NCBI GenBank assembly: GCA_021234155.1
Contig: JAJEKV010000024.1
Location: 15,104,913 to 15,168,912, forward strand
From: Isoetes taiwanensis
Lineage: Eukaryota > Streptophyta > Lycopodiopsida > Isoetales > Isoetaceae
Length of the DNA: 64,000 nucleotides
Reading direction: 5' to 3'
Part shown: in pieces, positions 47,725-57,049 of the stretch
Position numbering within the stretch: the stretch's first letter is position 1
Layout: each line of letters begins with the position of its first letter
Notes under the pieces: generated by a model
What the model saw: the letters and a program-made list of their open reading frames with translations, nothing else
What the model was told of the DNA's origin: nothing
Database searches by the model: none
Program-made: the position numbers and the translations under genes

Positions 47725-48200
47725 TTTCTGGCATCGTCATCGAGCAATTCATTGGGTCTTGAGAGCTCGTTTAGTTCGAAGAGGCAAAAGCGGAACCTTT
47801 GGAATCGATTCCGATTGTCGAGCACGCAATAGCATGGCAATCATTCCAAGAATCGGTGGATCCATGATAGAACGGCCGGAAATGGAACCCCGCACAAAGA
47901 ACACAAACAAAAGAATTATCCCACAAAGCTTACCTACCAGGCGAGGAGCGGGGAAGAAATATCCCATATTTTGGAGGCCGATTCAAAATTGAGGGAATTA
48001 TCCCACAAAAACTTGACCTACCGGAATGATTCGATGGAGTAGTTCTCCGGCGGGAAACCAAAATTTGAGGCCTAACGGCCGCTGTTAGAGCTCGAGAGAT
48101 GGCCTTCTCTCCTCTCCTCCCAAAAAAAATACATTATAATTAAGGAGGAGTGGTATCTTTGACGAGAGACGGGTATTTTGGCGAGCATGTCTGGCCAACC

Positions 48201-48202
<2 letters not shown>

Positions 48203-48267
<65 letters not shown>
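48203..48267. repeat. (GA)n microsatellite at LINE C 3' end, copy 2
   Basis: About 65 bp of GA followed by a G-rich gggaggggggtgaag transition and the LINE C tail. Confidence 0.98.
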
Positions 48268-48272
<5 letters not shown>

Positions 48273-48292
48273 GGGTGAAGTGAAGTGTATTA

Positions 48293-48326
48293 CGTCTTTT
48301 GGGAGGCCTCCCAGGCCTATAAGACG
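48293..48326 (-). promoter_or_regulatory. LINE C 3' stem-loop
   Basis: The outer helix cgtctt/aagacg (48293-48298 with 48321-48326) encloses an inner ggaggcctcccaggcct region that can pair aggcct/aggcct. It lies between the ORF2 stop and the tail, at the same position as in LINE D and LINE E but with different bases. Confidence 0.65.
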
Positions 48327-48332
48327 ACATTA

Positions 48333-50299
48333 TTATACATCATAGTCATAAAAAATTAGATGAGTTTCCAATTCCTCATCCAATTCCTCACTCTCACTCA
48401 ATGCATCCTCTTCTTCTATTAGGGTATTTACATTTTCGATTACAACTCTCTCTATCTTTGTAGAGTCTCAATTAAAAGGATCAATTCTATTTCCTTCCAA
48501 TCCAAAAAAGGTATGTAAATCGAGCACGTTGATGCCATATCCGTCTCGTATTATACTATAAGCTTTGGACACTTAAGTATGACATGGTCTTCGTCTTCTA
48601 TCTCATCTTTGCCGCATACTTTGCAGCATCTCATGGTTCTCGGAGTAGTACCCCATCTCCCAACCTCCACACCTAGATGGTGCGAGCTGAGCCGGATTCT
48701 GTTGATATTGTGCCTCTTCTTTATCGATAAGTTCTCCTTTAGATGTATTGCCTCATCCAATGTAGGATTCATATGCATCTTGTACAATATCATCTTAGTC
48801 TTTGGGCCCATCCACATTTTTCTTCTAACCTTTTCATAGACCCATGTTCTCAGGTTGTCAATGGAAATTGCCTCTTCCCACGTGATATCCCATCTTTCAA
48901 GCCATGTCTTGACATCAGCAAACCATCCTTTATGTTCAGTGTTCAGGCAAGCATAATAAGGAATACGTGTGGCATCCATCTTTTTTATTTTAGCAAGGTA
49001 CCTAATGCATTTGAGTAAAGCTTCCCCTTCAAGTGGCATAGTGCCGCATTCGGCTAGCATCATCGGATATGGGGTTTGTGCCTTTACACCCAATTCCAGC
49101 CTGAGAAAATTCTTGTGTACCTGTTCAATATCATCCCAAGAGCCTTATGGCAGCCCTGGTCCCCAAATTTCAGCCCCATATAATACTATGCTTTGGACTA
49201 GAGATTCATACAGTTTTTTCTTTAGTGGCCATGCCCATATGTGGGTTCTCCTGCACATGCTTTGCATAGAATACAGTGCCTTCTGCCCACTTTCAATTCT
49301 TTGTTGTATGCATTGATGCCATTTATGATTCCTGCTAATAGTAAGTCCCAGATATTTATATGTCTCGCATATCTCAACTTTTTCACCCAAATAGAGAAAC
49401 CCCTGTTCCTGCTTGAGCGCGCCTACTGTCATGATTTTAGTCTTCTCTAGATTTACTTGCATCCCCATTTTGTTACAAGAAGCAGCCAATTGATCAAGTA
49501 ATTGCTGCATGTGTACCTGGGATCGTGCAAATAGCACCACATCATCAACATATAAGAGCAATTGGACCACATATCCTTGAATCTCAGTGCCTCCATCACA
49601 GTTATTATGTAATCATTCTTCCAGGCTGTTAATAAAGAGACCAAATATAGTAGGAGACAAGGGGCATCCTTGTTTAACTCCAATGTTACTTTCAACTGTA
49701 TCTGGTATCTCACTTTTGAATGGCATTGATAACTGTACTAAAACTCATAGAGAGTTTGAACTGCATCCTTGCAAGTGACATAATTGCTCCATTCTTTCCC
49801 ATAATATATTCCTAGGAACTTTGTCAAATGCCTTGCGAAAGTCTACAAATGTGACATATAGAGGTTTCCTGGTCCCCTTGACCAAATCAAAAATGCATTT
49901 TAATGCAAGCAAATGGTCCAATGTGGACATTTTAGCCCTAAAACCTGCCTGGGTTTTGGCTCTTTTTCCGTTATGCTCAGCCCAAAGACTAATTTTTTTC
50001 TCTACAATATTTGCAAATAATTTAGAGAACAAATTACTTACCATGGGAGTTCTGTAATTGTTTCCGTCTAGCATGGAACCACTCTTATGCACTGGAACAA
50101 TTCGGTTGAGCTGCCACTCCTGTGGGAATCCTTGTTGCATTGTTAAGGTAAACATGCGTGCTATTACGGTATGGATGCCGCCCCCTGCCCATTTAAGATG
50201 CTCGGCACATATCCTGTTTTGATCCTTTGCTTTGCCATTTGCAAGACTATCAATGCCGGCAACCATTTCTTCTTTTGTAAAAATCATATCAGACCTCAC
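48333..50299 (-). pseudogene. LINE C ORF2 fragment (reverse transcriptase), copy 2
   Basis: Frames in order: 50299-49745 (EMVAGIDSLANGKAK, RKPLYVTFVDFRKAFDKVP), 49713-49453 (RT palm, cut), 49570-49145 (LLLYVDDVVLFARSQ, active-site VDD where most LINEs have ADD, then VVLYGAEIWGPG-type end), 49093-48551 (MLAECGTMPLEGEALL and CCKVCGKDEIEDEDHVIL, a CCHC zinc-finger-like motif). The end is acidic, stop at 48333. Only three or four shifts separate the frames. Confidence 0.85.
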
Positions 50300-50302
50300 T
50301 TT

Positions 50303-50303
<1 letters not shown>

Positions 50304-50337
<34 letters not shown>

Positions 50338-50358
50338 GAAATGAAATGAAATGAAATG
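50304..50358. repeat. (GA)n plus (ATGAA)n tail of LINE D, copy 2
   Basis: About 31 bp of GA, then five ATGAA-type units. The GA tract also forms the 5' junction of LINE C. Confidence 0.97.
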
Positions 50359-50363
50359 TTATT

Positions 50364-50397
50364 ACGTCTGCGGAGACCTCTAAGGTCTATAAGACGT
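50364..50397 (-). promoter_or_regulatory. LINE D 3' stem-loop (two perfect 6-bp helices)
   Basis: acgtct (50364-50369) pairs with agacgt (50392-50397). agacct (50374-50379) pairs with aggtct (50383-50388) around a cta loop. It lies between the ORF2 stop and the ATGAA tail, where target-primed reverse transcription would begin. LINE C and E keep the structure with different bases. Confidence 0.75.
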
Positions 50398-50406
50398 TTC
50401 AAATTC

Positions 50407-52839
50407 TTACATCATATAATCTGAGGAATCCTCCTCAAGGGCTTCCTCAGCTCTCTCCTCCCAATCATTCTCTTCCTCACTCCCAAATACCATATTTTCT
50501 AATTGTTTAATACATGTTTCCCTACAATGTAACAATTCAATAATAAAAACCCCAACTAGGTTTGCATCTAGCTCAAACAATTGTGTTAGGCTATTCACTT
50601 TAATTTGATGTCTGCTTCGCAACAACTCATATGCCGGGCACTCGATCAACACATGACGCTCATCCTCCTGTTCTGCACTCCCACAAGCCTTGCATGTCCG
50701 TTCCTCCCTAGGTATCTTAAACCAACGGCCAGTTTCTACTCCAAGTCTATGTGAGCTAAGTCTGATTCTGCTGATCGCATGCCTTTTCCCTATTGAAATG
50801 TTTTCCTGCAAGTGCCTAGCCTGTGTCAAGTATGGATTCATCTGAGAATGATATATATCCATCTTAGTATGTGGATTTTCCCATAACTTATCAACCACTT
50901 TCAATTTTATCCAGTATCTGATATCTCCGTCATATAGCAGCGCCTCATCCAGGGATATGCCCCATCTGCCAAGCCAGCTTTTCACATCAGCATACCATCC
51001 ATTTTCACTACTTGCCTGCATTGCCTTGTATGGGATCCGTTTCTCATTTTGTTTATGTAATCTTTTGACATACCTAATGCACCTTACCATTGCTTCTCCT
51101 TCCATTGGCATTAAACCACACTCTGCTAGTAGCATTGGGTATGGTGTTTGCATTTTCACACCTATTTCTTGCTTCAGAAATTTCTTCAAGACATGCTCTA
51201 TATCTTCCCATAACCCTTTAGGTAAACTTGGCCCCCAAGCTTCACATCCGTACAACACTACTGTCTGTACCAATACAAAGAAAAGTTTAATTTTCAGGGG
51301 CCACGACCATAAATGTATTCTCCTGCTTAGGCTCTGCAAACTATACAATGCTTTGAGTCCACCTTCCACTCTTTGCGTTATGCATGCATTCCACCTGTGG
51401 TTTCTATGAATTTCAAGACCTAAGTATTTGTAAGAATCACAAGTCTGAACCTCCATCCCATTAAAGTGAAAGCATGCCTGCTTAAGGATTCCTACTGCCA
51501 TAATCTTTGTCTTGTCCAGGTTTACCTGCATGTCAGTATGCTCACAGAAACTTGACAAAGCATTCAAATGTTGCTGCATTTGCTCAGGTGATCTGGCAAA
51601 GATAACCACATCATCAGCATACATTAGCAGTTTTATCATGTAGCCATGTATCTCTGTTCCAGCTCCTCCATTTATTTTGAGCCAATCATCTAAACTGTCA
51701 ATAAATAATCCAAACAAGGTTGGTGAAAGCGGGCAGCCTTGTTTAACCCCTATATTACTTGCAATTGTATCTGATACATCAAGAGAAAAAGGAAATGACA
51801 ACTGTACCAGTACCTTCTCGTATAGTGTTCTCACTGCCTCCCTTATCTCCGTTGGCACTTTTATCTGCTCCATTCGCTGCCATAATTTGTCTCTGGGCAC
51901 CTTATCAAAAGCCTTCTTAAAGTCAACAAACAGTATGTACACTGGCTTCTTCTTGCCTTTCACAGAATCCATAATCACCTTCAGTGTGATCAGGTGATCC
52001 AAAGTGGATCTGTCTGCTCTAAAACCTGCTTGTGTTTCAGCTCTTACATCCTCTTTTTCAGCCCATTCACTTAATTTCCTTTCTACAATGGAGGCAAAAA
52101 GTTTTGAAAACAAACTGCTTATCATCAGTGTGCGGTAATTGTTTGCTTCTGCAGGGTCTCCTCCTTTCCATATGGGCACCACACGGTTAATTTGCCACGC
52201 TTTTGGGAAGCCTTGCCTTAATGCCAAGTTAAGCAGCTGAGTTACCCCTGTAAGTATCTCATCGCTGGCCCATTTTAATAATTCTGCCCCAAGATTTTGA
52301 GCATCCTTTGCTTTGCCATTTGCAAGCCTTTGTATCCCAGCAGCCACATCTTCCTTTGTTATGCTCAAATCTGATTTTCCCCTTCCTACTTCTCCTGTGC
52401 CCTTCACAAAATATAGCGAATGGACATGCTTCCATAATTCGTTTGCATCAATGGAGATTTCAGCCGGTTTAGTTTTCTTCATCTTACTCCAGAATTTCTT
52501 TGGCTCTTTGAGGTATTCCTGCACTAACTCTTCCTGTCTCATACAGAGGTATGCACGTTTTTTCCTTCTAACCAGCCTTACCAACTCTCTTTTCATATGC
52601 CGCCGTTGCTCTCCTTTGGCCATTTGATATTTCTTCTTCATATTTTTACAGTCATCATCATACCATGCATTACATTTCAGCCCTTTAAGAGCTCTCTTGG
52701 AAACAAAGCATTTGGCAGCAGACTCTAGCAAAATGGTGGTAATGCTTTCATTTAGCCTATTCACATCATCCGGCCAGCTCTGATTTCCAGCACCTAATGC
52801 AGTACATTGCTCATATTGCTTAGCTTTTTTTGTGGTCAT
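50407..52839 (-). CDS. LINE D ORF2: reverse transcriptase and zinc-finger part, open 810 codons
   Basis: An uninterrupted frame without the N-terminal endonuclease, which lies upstream in other frames. Residues 1-160 are the linker between endonuclease and RT (WYDDDCKNMKKKYQ). The RT core spans about 160-470: PIWKGGDPAEANNYR, FVDFKKAFDKVP (305-312, first catalytic Asp), GVKQGCPLSPTLFG (364-377) and LMYADDVVIFA (YADD 407-410). A connecting region with VVLYGCEAWGP follows. A C-x2-C-x9-H-x4-C zinc finger is at 716-734, then an acidic tail. The L1-type ORF2 product does target-primed reverse transcription. Codons at CAG/CTG are intact here, unlike copy 1. It is likely recently active or well preserved. 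The first Met of this frame is not the natural start. Confidence 0.9.
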   Translation of the reverse strand: MTTKKAKQYEQCTALGAGNQSWPDDVNRLNESITTILLESAAKCFVSKRALKGLKCNAWYDDDCKNMKKKYQMAKGEQRRHMKRELVRLVRRKKRAYLCMRQEELVQEYLKEPKKFWSKMKKTKPAEISIDANELWKHVHSLYFVKGTGEVGRGKSDLSITKEDVAAGIQRLANGKAKDAQNLGAELLKWASDEILTGVTQLLNLALRQGFPKAWQINRVVPIWKGGDPAEANNYRTLMISSLFSKLFASIVERKLSEWAEKEDVRAETQAGFRADRSTLDHLITLKVIMDSVKGKKKPVYILFVDFKKAFDKVPRDKLWQRMEQIKVPTEIREAVRTLYEKVLVQLSFPFSLDVSDTIASNIGVKQGCPLSPTLFGLFIDSLDDWLKINGGAGTEIHGYMIKLLMYADDVVIFARSPEQMQQHLNALSSFCEHTDMQVNLDKTKIMAVGILKQACFHFNGMEVQTCDSYKYLGLEIHRNHRWNACITQRVEGGLKALYSLQSLSRRIHLWSWPLKIKLFFVLVQTVVLYGCEAWGPSLPKGLWEDIEHVLKKFLKQEIGVKMQTPYPMLLAECGLMPMEGEAMVRCIRYVKRLHKQNEKRIPYKAMQASSENGWYADVKSWLGRWGISLDEALLYDGDIRYWIKLKVVDKLWENPHTKMDIYHSQMNPYLTQARHLQENISIGKRHAISRIRLSSHRLGVETGRWFKIPREERTCKACGSAEQEDERHVLIECPAYELLRSRHQIKVNSLTQLFELDANLVGVFIIELLHCRETCIKQLENMVFGSEEENDWEERAEEALEEDSSDYMM

Positions 52840-53654
52840 ACCACATATTTGGCGCTATTTTACACTGTTCTTTCTTTCTTGCAACCGCAGGCATGCAAAA
52901 AGTCAGGGGAGCATGATCTGATTCAACTCTTTCTTCCATAACAACAAAGTTCTGCACAAACCTCATAGTGTCCTCTCCGCATATAAGGTAATCCACTCAC
53001 GCTTCTGCATGCGCATGTACATCCTCCGGATCATGGGAATCTTTCTATGCCATTTAAAATGCGCATATTTGAGCTACTACATAAATTCAGCAAGTGCCTT
53101 CCTGTCTTTGTTATGATCTGATCAGCAGAGGTCCGTTTCAGGCCATTAATTTCCAGTTGATGTTCATCTTCAGCTTCAAGCCACAATGGGTCATCTGCAT
53201 CCACAAAAGCCGTTGCCTGGATATGTTACTCACGGCCAGTTAAAGTCCCTGTTAAAATAACATGCCCTTTTTCCTGATATGCCATTATATCCTGCTCAAG
53301 ATTATAAAACGGATCATCACCGGATGCATCTACAGCATTTGCATATGCTTGTTTATGGCGTGGTGCAAAGTAGCAGGCTGCCATATATATTATATCTTCC
53401 CCTCTTCGTATTGATATCCAGATGTACTGGTTGTTAACATCCTTCTTAACTCCTACAACTGCATGTTTAAATTCGCTCCTAATATAACAAGCAACTCCTC
53501 CATTACCACAGTCACCCTGCTTAAAGCGTGCATTTTTAACAGAGTATATATTATGAAAATTATCTATAACTGGCAACTCGAACCAATCATGTTCTTTAGT
53601 TTCTATAAAACAAATCATGTCTACATTTTGCAACAAATCTTCCATGCTGATCAC
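52840..53654 (-). pseudogene. LINE D ORF2 endonuclease portion, copy 2
   Basis: An open stretch at 53654-53226 encodes an apurinic-type endonuclease N-terminus (MICFIETKEHDWFEL with catalytic Glu, CGNGGVACYIRSEF, YMAACYFAPRHK, ILTGTLTG where GDFNG is expected). The rest, 53225-52840, is in shifted frames and includes the VDAV/SDH region. The GDFN to GTLT change would remove a catalytic residue if real; the site is next to a CAG/CTG-type disturbance. Confidence 0.78.
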
Positions 53655-53714
53655 TTTCTCTACCGTGAGTCGGTTAACATTCCATATTGCTACTCTAAAG
53701 GCCTCCTGCTCTTC

Positions 53715-54016
53715 CTATTCTTCAATGACAGCCTTTCCTCTTTTCCATGTTACCTTCTTGTTGCTGGCTTTGGCTTCTTTTACTTTCTCAATTTCCTGTT
53801 TCTTAGTTATCATTTGCTCTTTGGTCAGATCTTCATTGATCCAAATGAATTGATCTTTCAGCTTGTACTTATTTCTTAGAACAGCAAACCGTGTATCTCT
53901 GCTTTGGAATTTGACCACAACATGTCTGGTTCCCAAGTCTCTTTTCCCTACTCGGAATGCATCAAGAACCCCTGTCTCTTTTATATCCAATTTGTCTTCA
54001 AAGAGCTTAGTCACAG

Positions 54017-54021
<5 letters not shown>
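53715..54021 (-). CDS. LINE D ORF1 C-terminal fragment, copy 2
   Basis: An open frame of about 100 codons (TKLFEDKLDIKETGVLDAF, VVVKFQSRDTRFAVLR, WINEDLTKEQ and a basic end RGKAVIEE). It is the C-terminal half of an L1-like ORF1, homologous to LINE A and LINE I ORF1. The 5' side is missing at the (GA)n tract. It stops at 53715, with ORF2 starting shortly downstream, the usual bicistronic layout. Confidence 0.78.

Positions 54022-54092
<71 letters not shown>
54022..54092. repeat. (GA)n microsatellite joining LINE D to LINE F, copy 2
   Basis: About 71 bp of GA. In copy 1 this tract is followed by LINE E rather than LINE F. Confidence 0.98.
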
Positions 54093-54095
<3 letters not shown>

Positions 54096-55934
54096 TAATA
54101 TTTTCGTCTACTAGACCATCAGGTCTATGAGGCATAACAAATGTACATGCATAAGATTAGACAGTATCACATCATGGTGTCTCCTATGCTTGAATGACAC
54201 TATCCTCCTCTCTCATATAAGATTCATAATCCTCCAATAGTGATTTATAGCTACTAATATATTGTTCTCTCAATTCTAGTGCTTCTGATAGAAAATTGCC
54301 TATTATCCATGAAGGAAGATCAAAGAACTCTAACAGAAGTTGTAGTGGTAATACCAAATTTATGTCGCAAGTTCTGGCATGATTGGCATCTGATTATGAA
54401 GTGTGCTTTATCTTTTAATTTGTGCTCCTCACACATCTTGCAGACCTTTATTTCTACTGATATGTCCCTCCAGCATCCAATCTCTACCCCTAAGTGATAG
54501 TATGTCTTTTATGTATTGAGATTTTCGGTCATTCAGATATTTTCCCTGACTTAGCGTTGGGTTCATCCATGCTCTATAACCCGCAATCTTAGGTTTGGCT
54601 ACAACCCATAATTTATGCGTGACCCTTTCTTGTATATATTCTCGGATGTGTGCTGTCTTCTGTGGGATCCCTTCAAGCTGCATATCCCATTTCTCAAGCC
54701 AAATCTTGAAATCAGCGTACCATTCTTTATGCTCACTATGAAGCATGGCCAAATGAGGCAAAATATTAGCATCCATCTCTTGCACCTTCCGTATATATGT
54801 GCTCCCCCTCCATGGGCATTAGTCCCGTCTCAGATAGTAACATAGCATAAGGTGTCTGTACCTTTACTCCCAACTCAGCAAGGAGAAATTGCTTTTGAAT
54901 TTTCTCTACCTTCTTCCATCTGTCCTTAGATAATCCAGGCCCCCAGATATCACACCTATACAAAGCAACTTGGCTAACCAGAGCACAGAACATCTTCTTT
55001 TTTAATCCAAAATCAAGAATGTCAGCCTGCTTGCATTTTCTTTGCATCATAAAAAGTGCTTTGAGCCCACTATCTGCCCTGTGATCTACAGTCTTATTCC
55101 ACTTATAATTTTGATCTATCAGTATTTTATAGGTGGCTGAAATACCTATCTGATCCCCTTTATATTGAAAAACATATGTGTTTGTCTTATGTGTACCAAA
55201 AATTACCACCTTGGTCTTAGTGAGGTTCACCTTCATCTCTGTAGTATCACAAAAAGTGCAAGTGAGTGTTTTTGAGAAAATGACTACATCATCTGCATGT
55301 AGCAGCATGAACAACACATATTCGTATAACAGAATTCCCTCGCCTCCACTTGGCTATCCACTCTGCCAAATCATCAATAAAGATTCCAAAGAGAGTTGGT
55401 GGCAAGGGGCATCCTTGTTTAACACCTATGTTACATTCCACCTTGAAATCTTGTGGCAAAGGGAAGGACAGATGCACATTCATTTTTTTCATATAGAGTA
55501 GCAATCACATTTCTTAGATACAAGGAACTTCTAACTTTTCCATCCTGGCCCATATGTGTTCTCTTTTCACTGTGTAGAGTGCGAAGAGTGGTTTCTTGAT
55601 CTTTTCTACAGAGTCCATGACCACTCTTAACACTACAGTGCGGTCTATGGTAGATTTTTTGGGTCTATCTAGAATAGTGTTGTCCTTATTCTGGAAGAGT
55701 TTCCTCCTTGTATCTCTCATTTCTTTATAAAGAGCCCACCTTTCCTTCTTTTCTTTCCAAGAATCCATTCCTTGCTCCATTTTCTCACCCAGACTTTGAC
55801 ATCAAAGGTTTTACTGCAAAGGTTTTTCCCTTGAAAACCTTTCGAGGCAGGGGTTTTTTAATCCTAGTAGTAATGATTGTACTAGCCCATTGTATGGGTC
55901 CCATGACCTATTGGTCTCCGTGGACGTTAAAAAA
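54093..55934 (-). mobile_element. LINE F, copy 2
   Basis: A minus-strand LINE fragment with a 3' tail starting aatttaatattttcgtctac and an inner hairpin tagacc/ggtcta (54112-54127). It is 5'-truncated at the TTCTA array. ORF2 is partly deleted. Confidence 0.83.
54182..55780 (-). pseudogene. LINE F ORF2 (reverse transcriptase with internal deletion)
   Basis: Frames in order: 55780-55514 (STIDRTVVLRVVMDSVEKIK, then KPLFALYTVKREHIWARM), 55504-55289 (NIGVKQGCPLPPTLFGIFID), 55317-54766 (LLHADDVVIFSKT, HADD where YADD is usual, then GCDIWGPGL-like) and 54785-54429 (CCHC-type region lost). The stop is near 54182. Between FALY and VKREHIW the segment that would hold VDF-KAFD, with the first catalytic Asp, is missing. 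Such an enzyme could not work. Confidence 0.8.
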
Positions 55935-56017
55935 TCTATTCTATTCTATTCTATTCTATCCTATTCTATTCTATTCTATTCTATTCTATTCTATTCTATT
56001 CTATTCTATTCTATTCT
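55935..56017. repeat. (TTCTA)n pentamer array, copy 2
   Basis: About 16 units of CTATT/TTCTA with one ATCCT variant. It lies between the 5' end of LINE F and the endonuclease end of LINE piece G. Confidence 0.97.
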
Positions 56018-56039
56018 TTCATCTTTTGTATGAATGATT

Positions 56040-56826
56040 TCATGGACTTTGTTTTGTAAAAACCTCACAGAAAGCTTTGGTATTTAACAAATCTGTGTTG
56101 AATTAAATGGTATATTCGACCTTCCCTTTTTAGCTTGCACCGTGTTTTCTAGGATATGTAGATAGAGTGGTTCGAGATTGAGTTCCCCACATCACATGAG
56201 ATTATAAGGTTATCCCAGGATTCCATATTTGTATTGCATAGATAGAACCCATCCAGAAGGCAGCATGTCCTTTGTTCTCCTTTCTTTTGTTACTCCATGA
56301 ATAGTGGTATGAGGAAGATGGGGGAATATACACAAAATGGTTCATAAGTAGGTCCCAAACCTCCCTTTCCTTCTTGAACATATTTAACTGCTTGCCCAAT
56401 TTTTGATCCCATACTGGCGTGTTATTAAAGACACCAGCCATTCCAATTATCAATGTTTCTGTTCATAATTCAATTGTTTATTTGATGCCATTGTTCTTCT
56501 CTTTCCCTTCGTTCAGCAGAGGCATATACATTAATGCTGCCTATTTTCTTTACCTCCTCCAGAACAACAACAGTCCACCTACCCCTTAGGTGACTGTATC
56601 TATCTAGACATCCAATCAACAAGTTCCCCCTTTAGTTTCATCTGCTTGGGGCCATACTGAGTCACCATTTGGGATTTCCTAATCTAGCTGATTCAAATTT
56701 AGGTAGCCTATATTCTTGTAGCAAGATGATGTCAGCCTCCATCTCCCTGAGGGCAATGAGCGCCCTTTTTTTTTTTTTTTTGAGAGGTCCTTTAATACCT
56801 TTCATATTACATGAAACAACCCTCAT
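56040..56826 (-). pseudogene. LINE G endonuclease domain
   Basis: The start reads MRVVSCNMKGIKGPL, then IALREMEADIILLQEYRLPK (catalytic Glu in LLQE), typical of apurinic-type LINE endonucleases. Downstream frames hold GRWTVVVL-like and IIGMAGVFNNTPVWD (where GDFN would be expected), then SWSN..., and a distal SDH-like region near 56,180. A T17 run (56765-56781) encodes a run of Lys and probably carries length errors. Confidence 0.72.
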
Positions 56827-57049
56827 TTGACTTCTTAGATTCAATGCCAGACTGTTATCAGTGATTGAATAGTTTTAAGCCCTTTCCTAAGGAGTATTTC
56901 AGCCATTTCTTGTTTAGTTTCCATATCACTTTTTGGCTGGTTTCCCTTCTCCAGATTATCCTTTCCACATGGACTTATCAAGCCTTTATCTCCTAGGCCA
57001 TGTGGGATAATGGAGGATAAGACTTGGCTATTTCGACTTATTAGACTAT

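Larger units (their letters stand above)
43737..48088. mobile_element. PIF/Harbinger transposon, copy 2
   Basis: Palindromic end motifs are CTAACGGCCCGTTAG (43737-43751) and CTAACGGCCGCTGTTAG (48072-48088). The inner left terminus GGGGCGTTTCCATTATCCAC is Tourist-like. The Myb/SANT gene (plus) and DDE transposase (minus) converge on a region with a poly(A)-signal-like AATAAA at about 46,396. It is about 4.35 kb. Confidence 0.83.
48268..50303 (-). mobile_element. LINE C, copy 2 (5'-truncated)
   Basis: Same borders as in copy 1. It keeps the RT and C-terminus of ORF2 and the 3' UTR; the 5' side is cut at the (GA)n tract 50304. A poly-purine tail replaces poly(A). Confidence 0.88.
50335..54021 (-). 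mobile_element. LINE D, copy 2 (best-preserved LINE)
   Basis: Order on minus: the C-terminal part of ORF1, ORF2 (endonuclease, RT, zinc finger), 3' UTR stem-loop and ATGAA/GA tail. It is truncated in ORF1 at the (GA)n tract 54022. Confidence 0.92.

Noticed and set aside
9286-54092. Regularly spaced repeats that might suggest a CRISPR-like array
   Set aside because: The repeats are (GA)n tracts kilobases apart with LINEs between them; there are no short spacers or cas genes.
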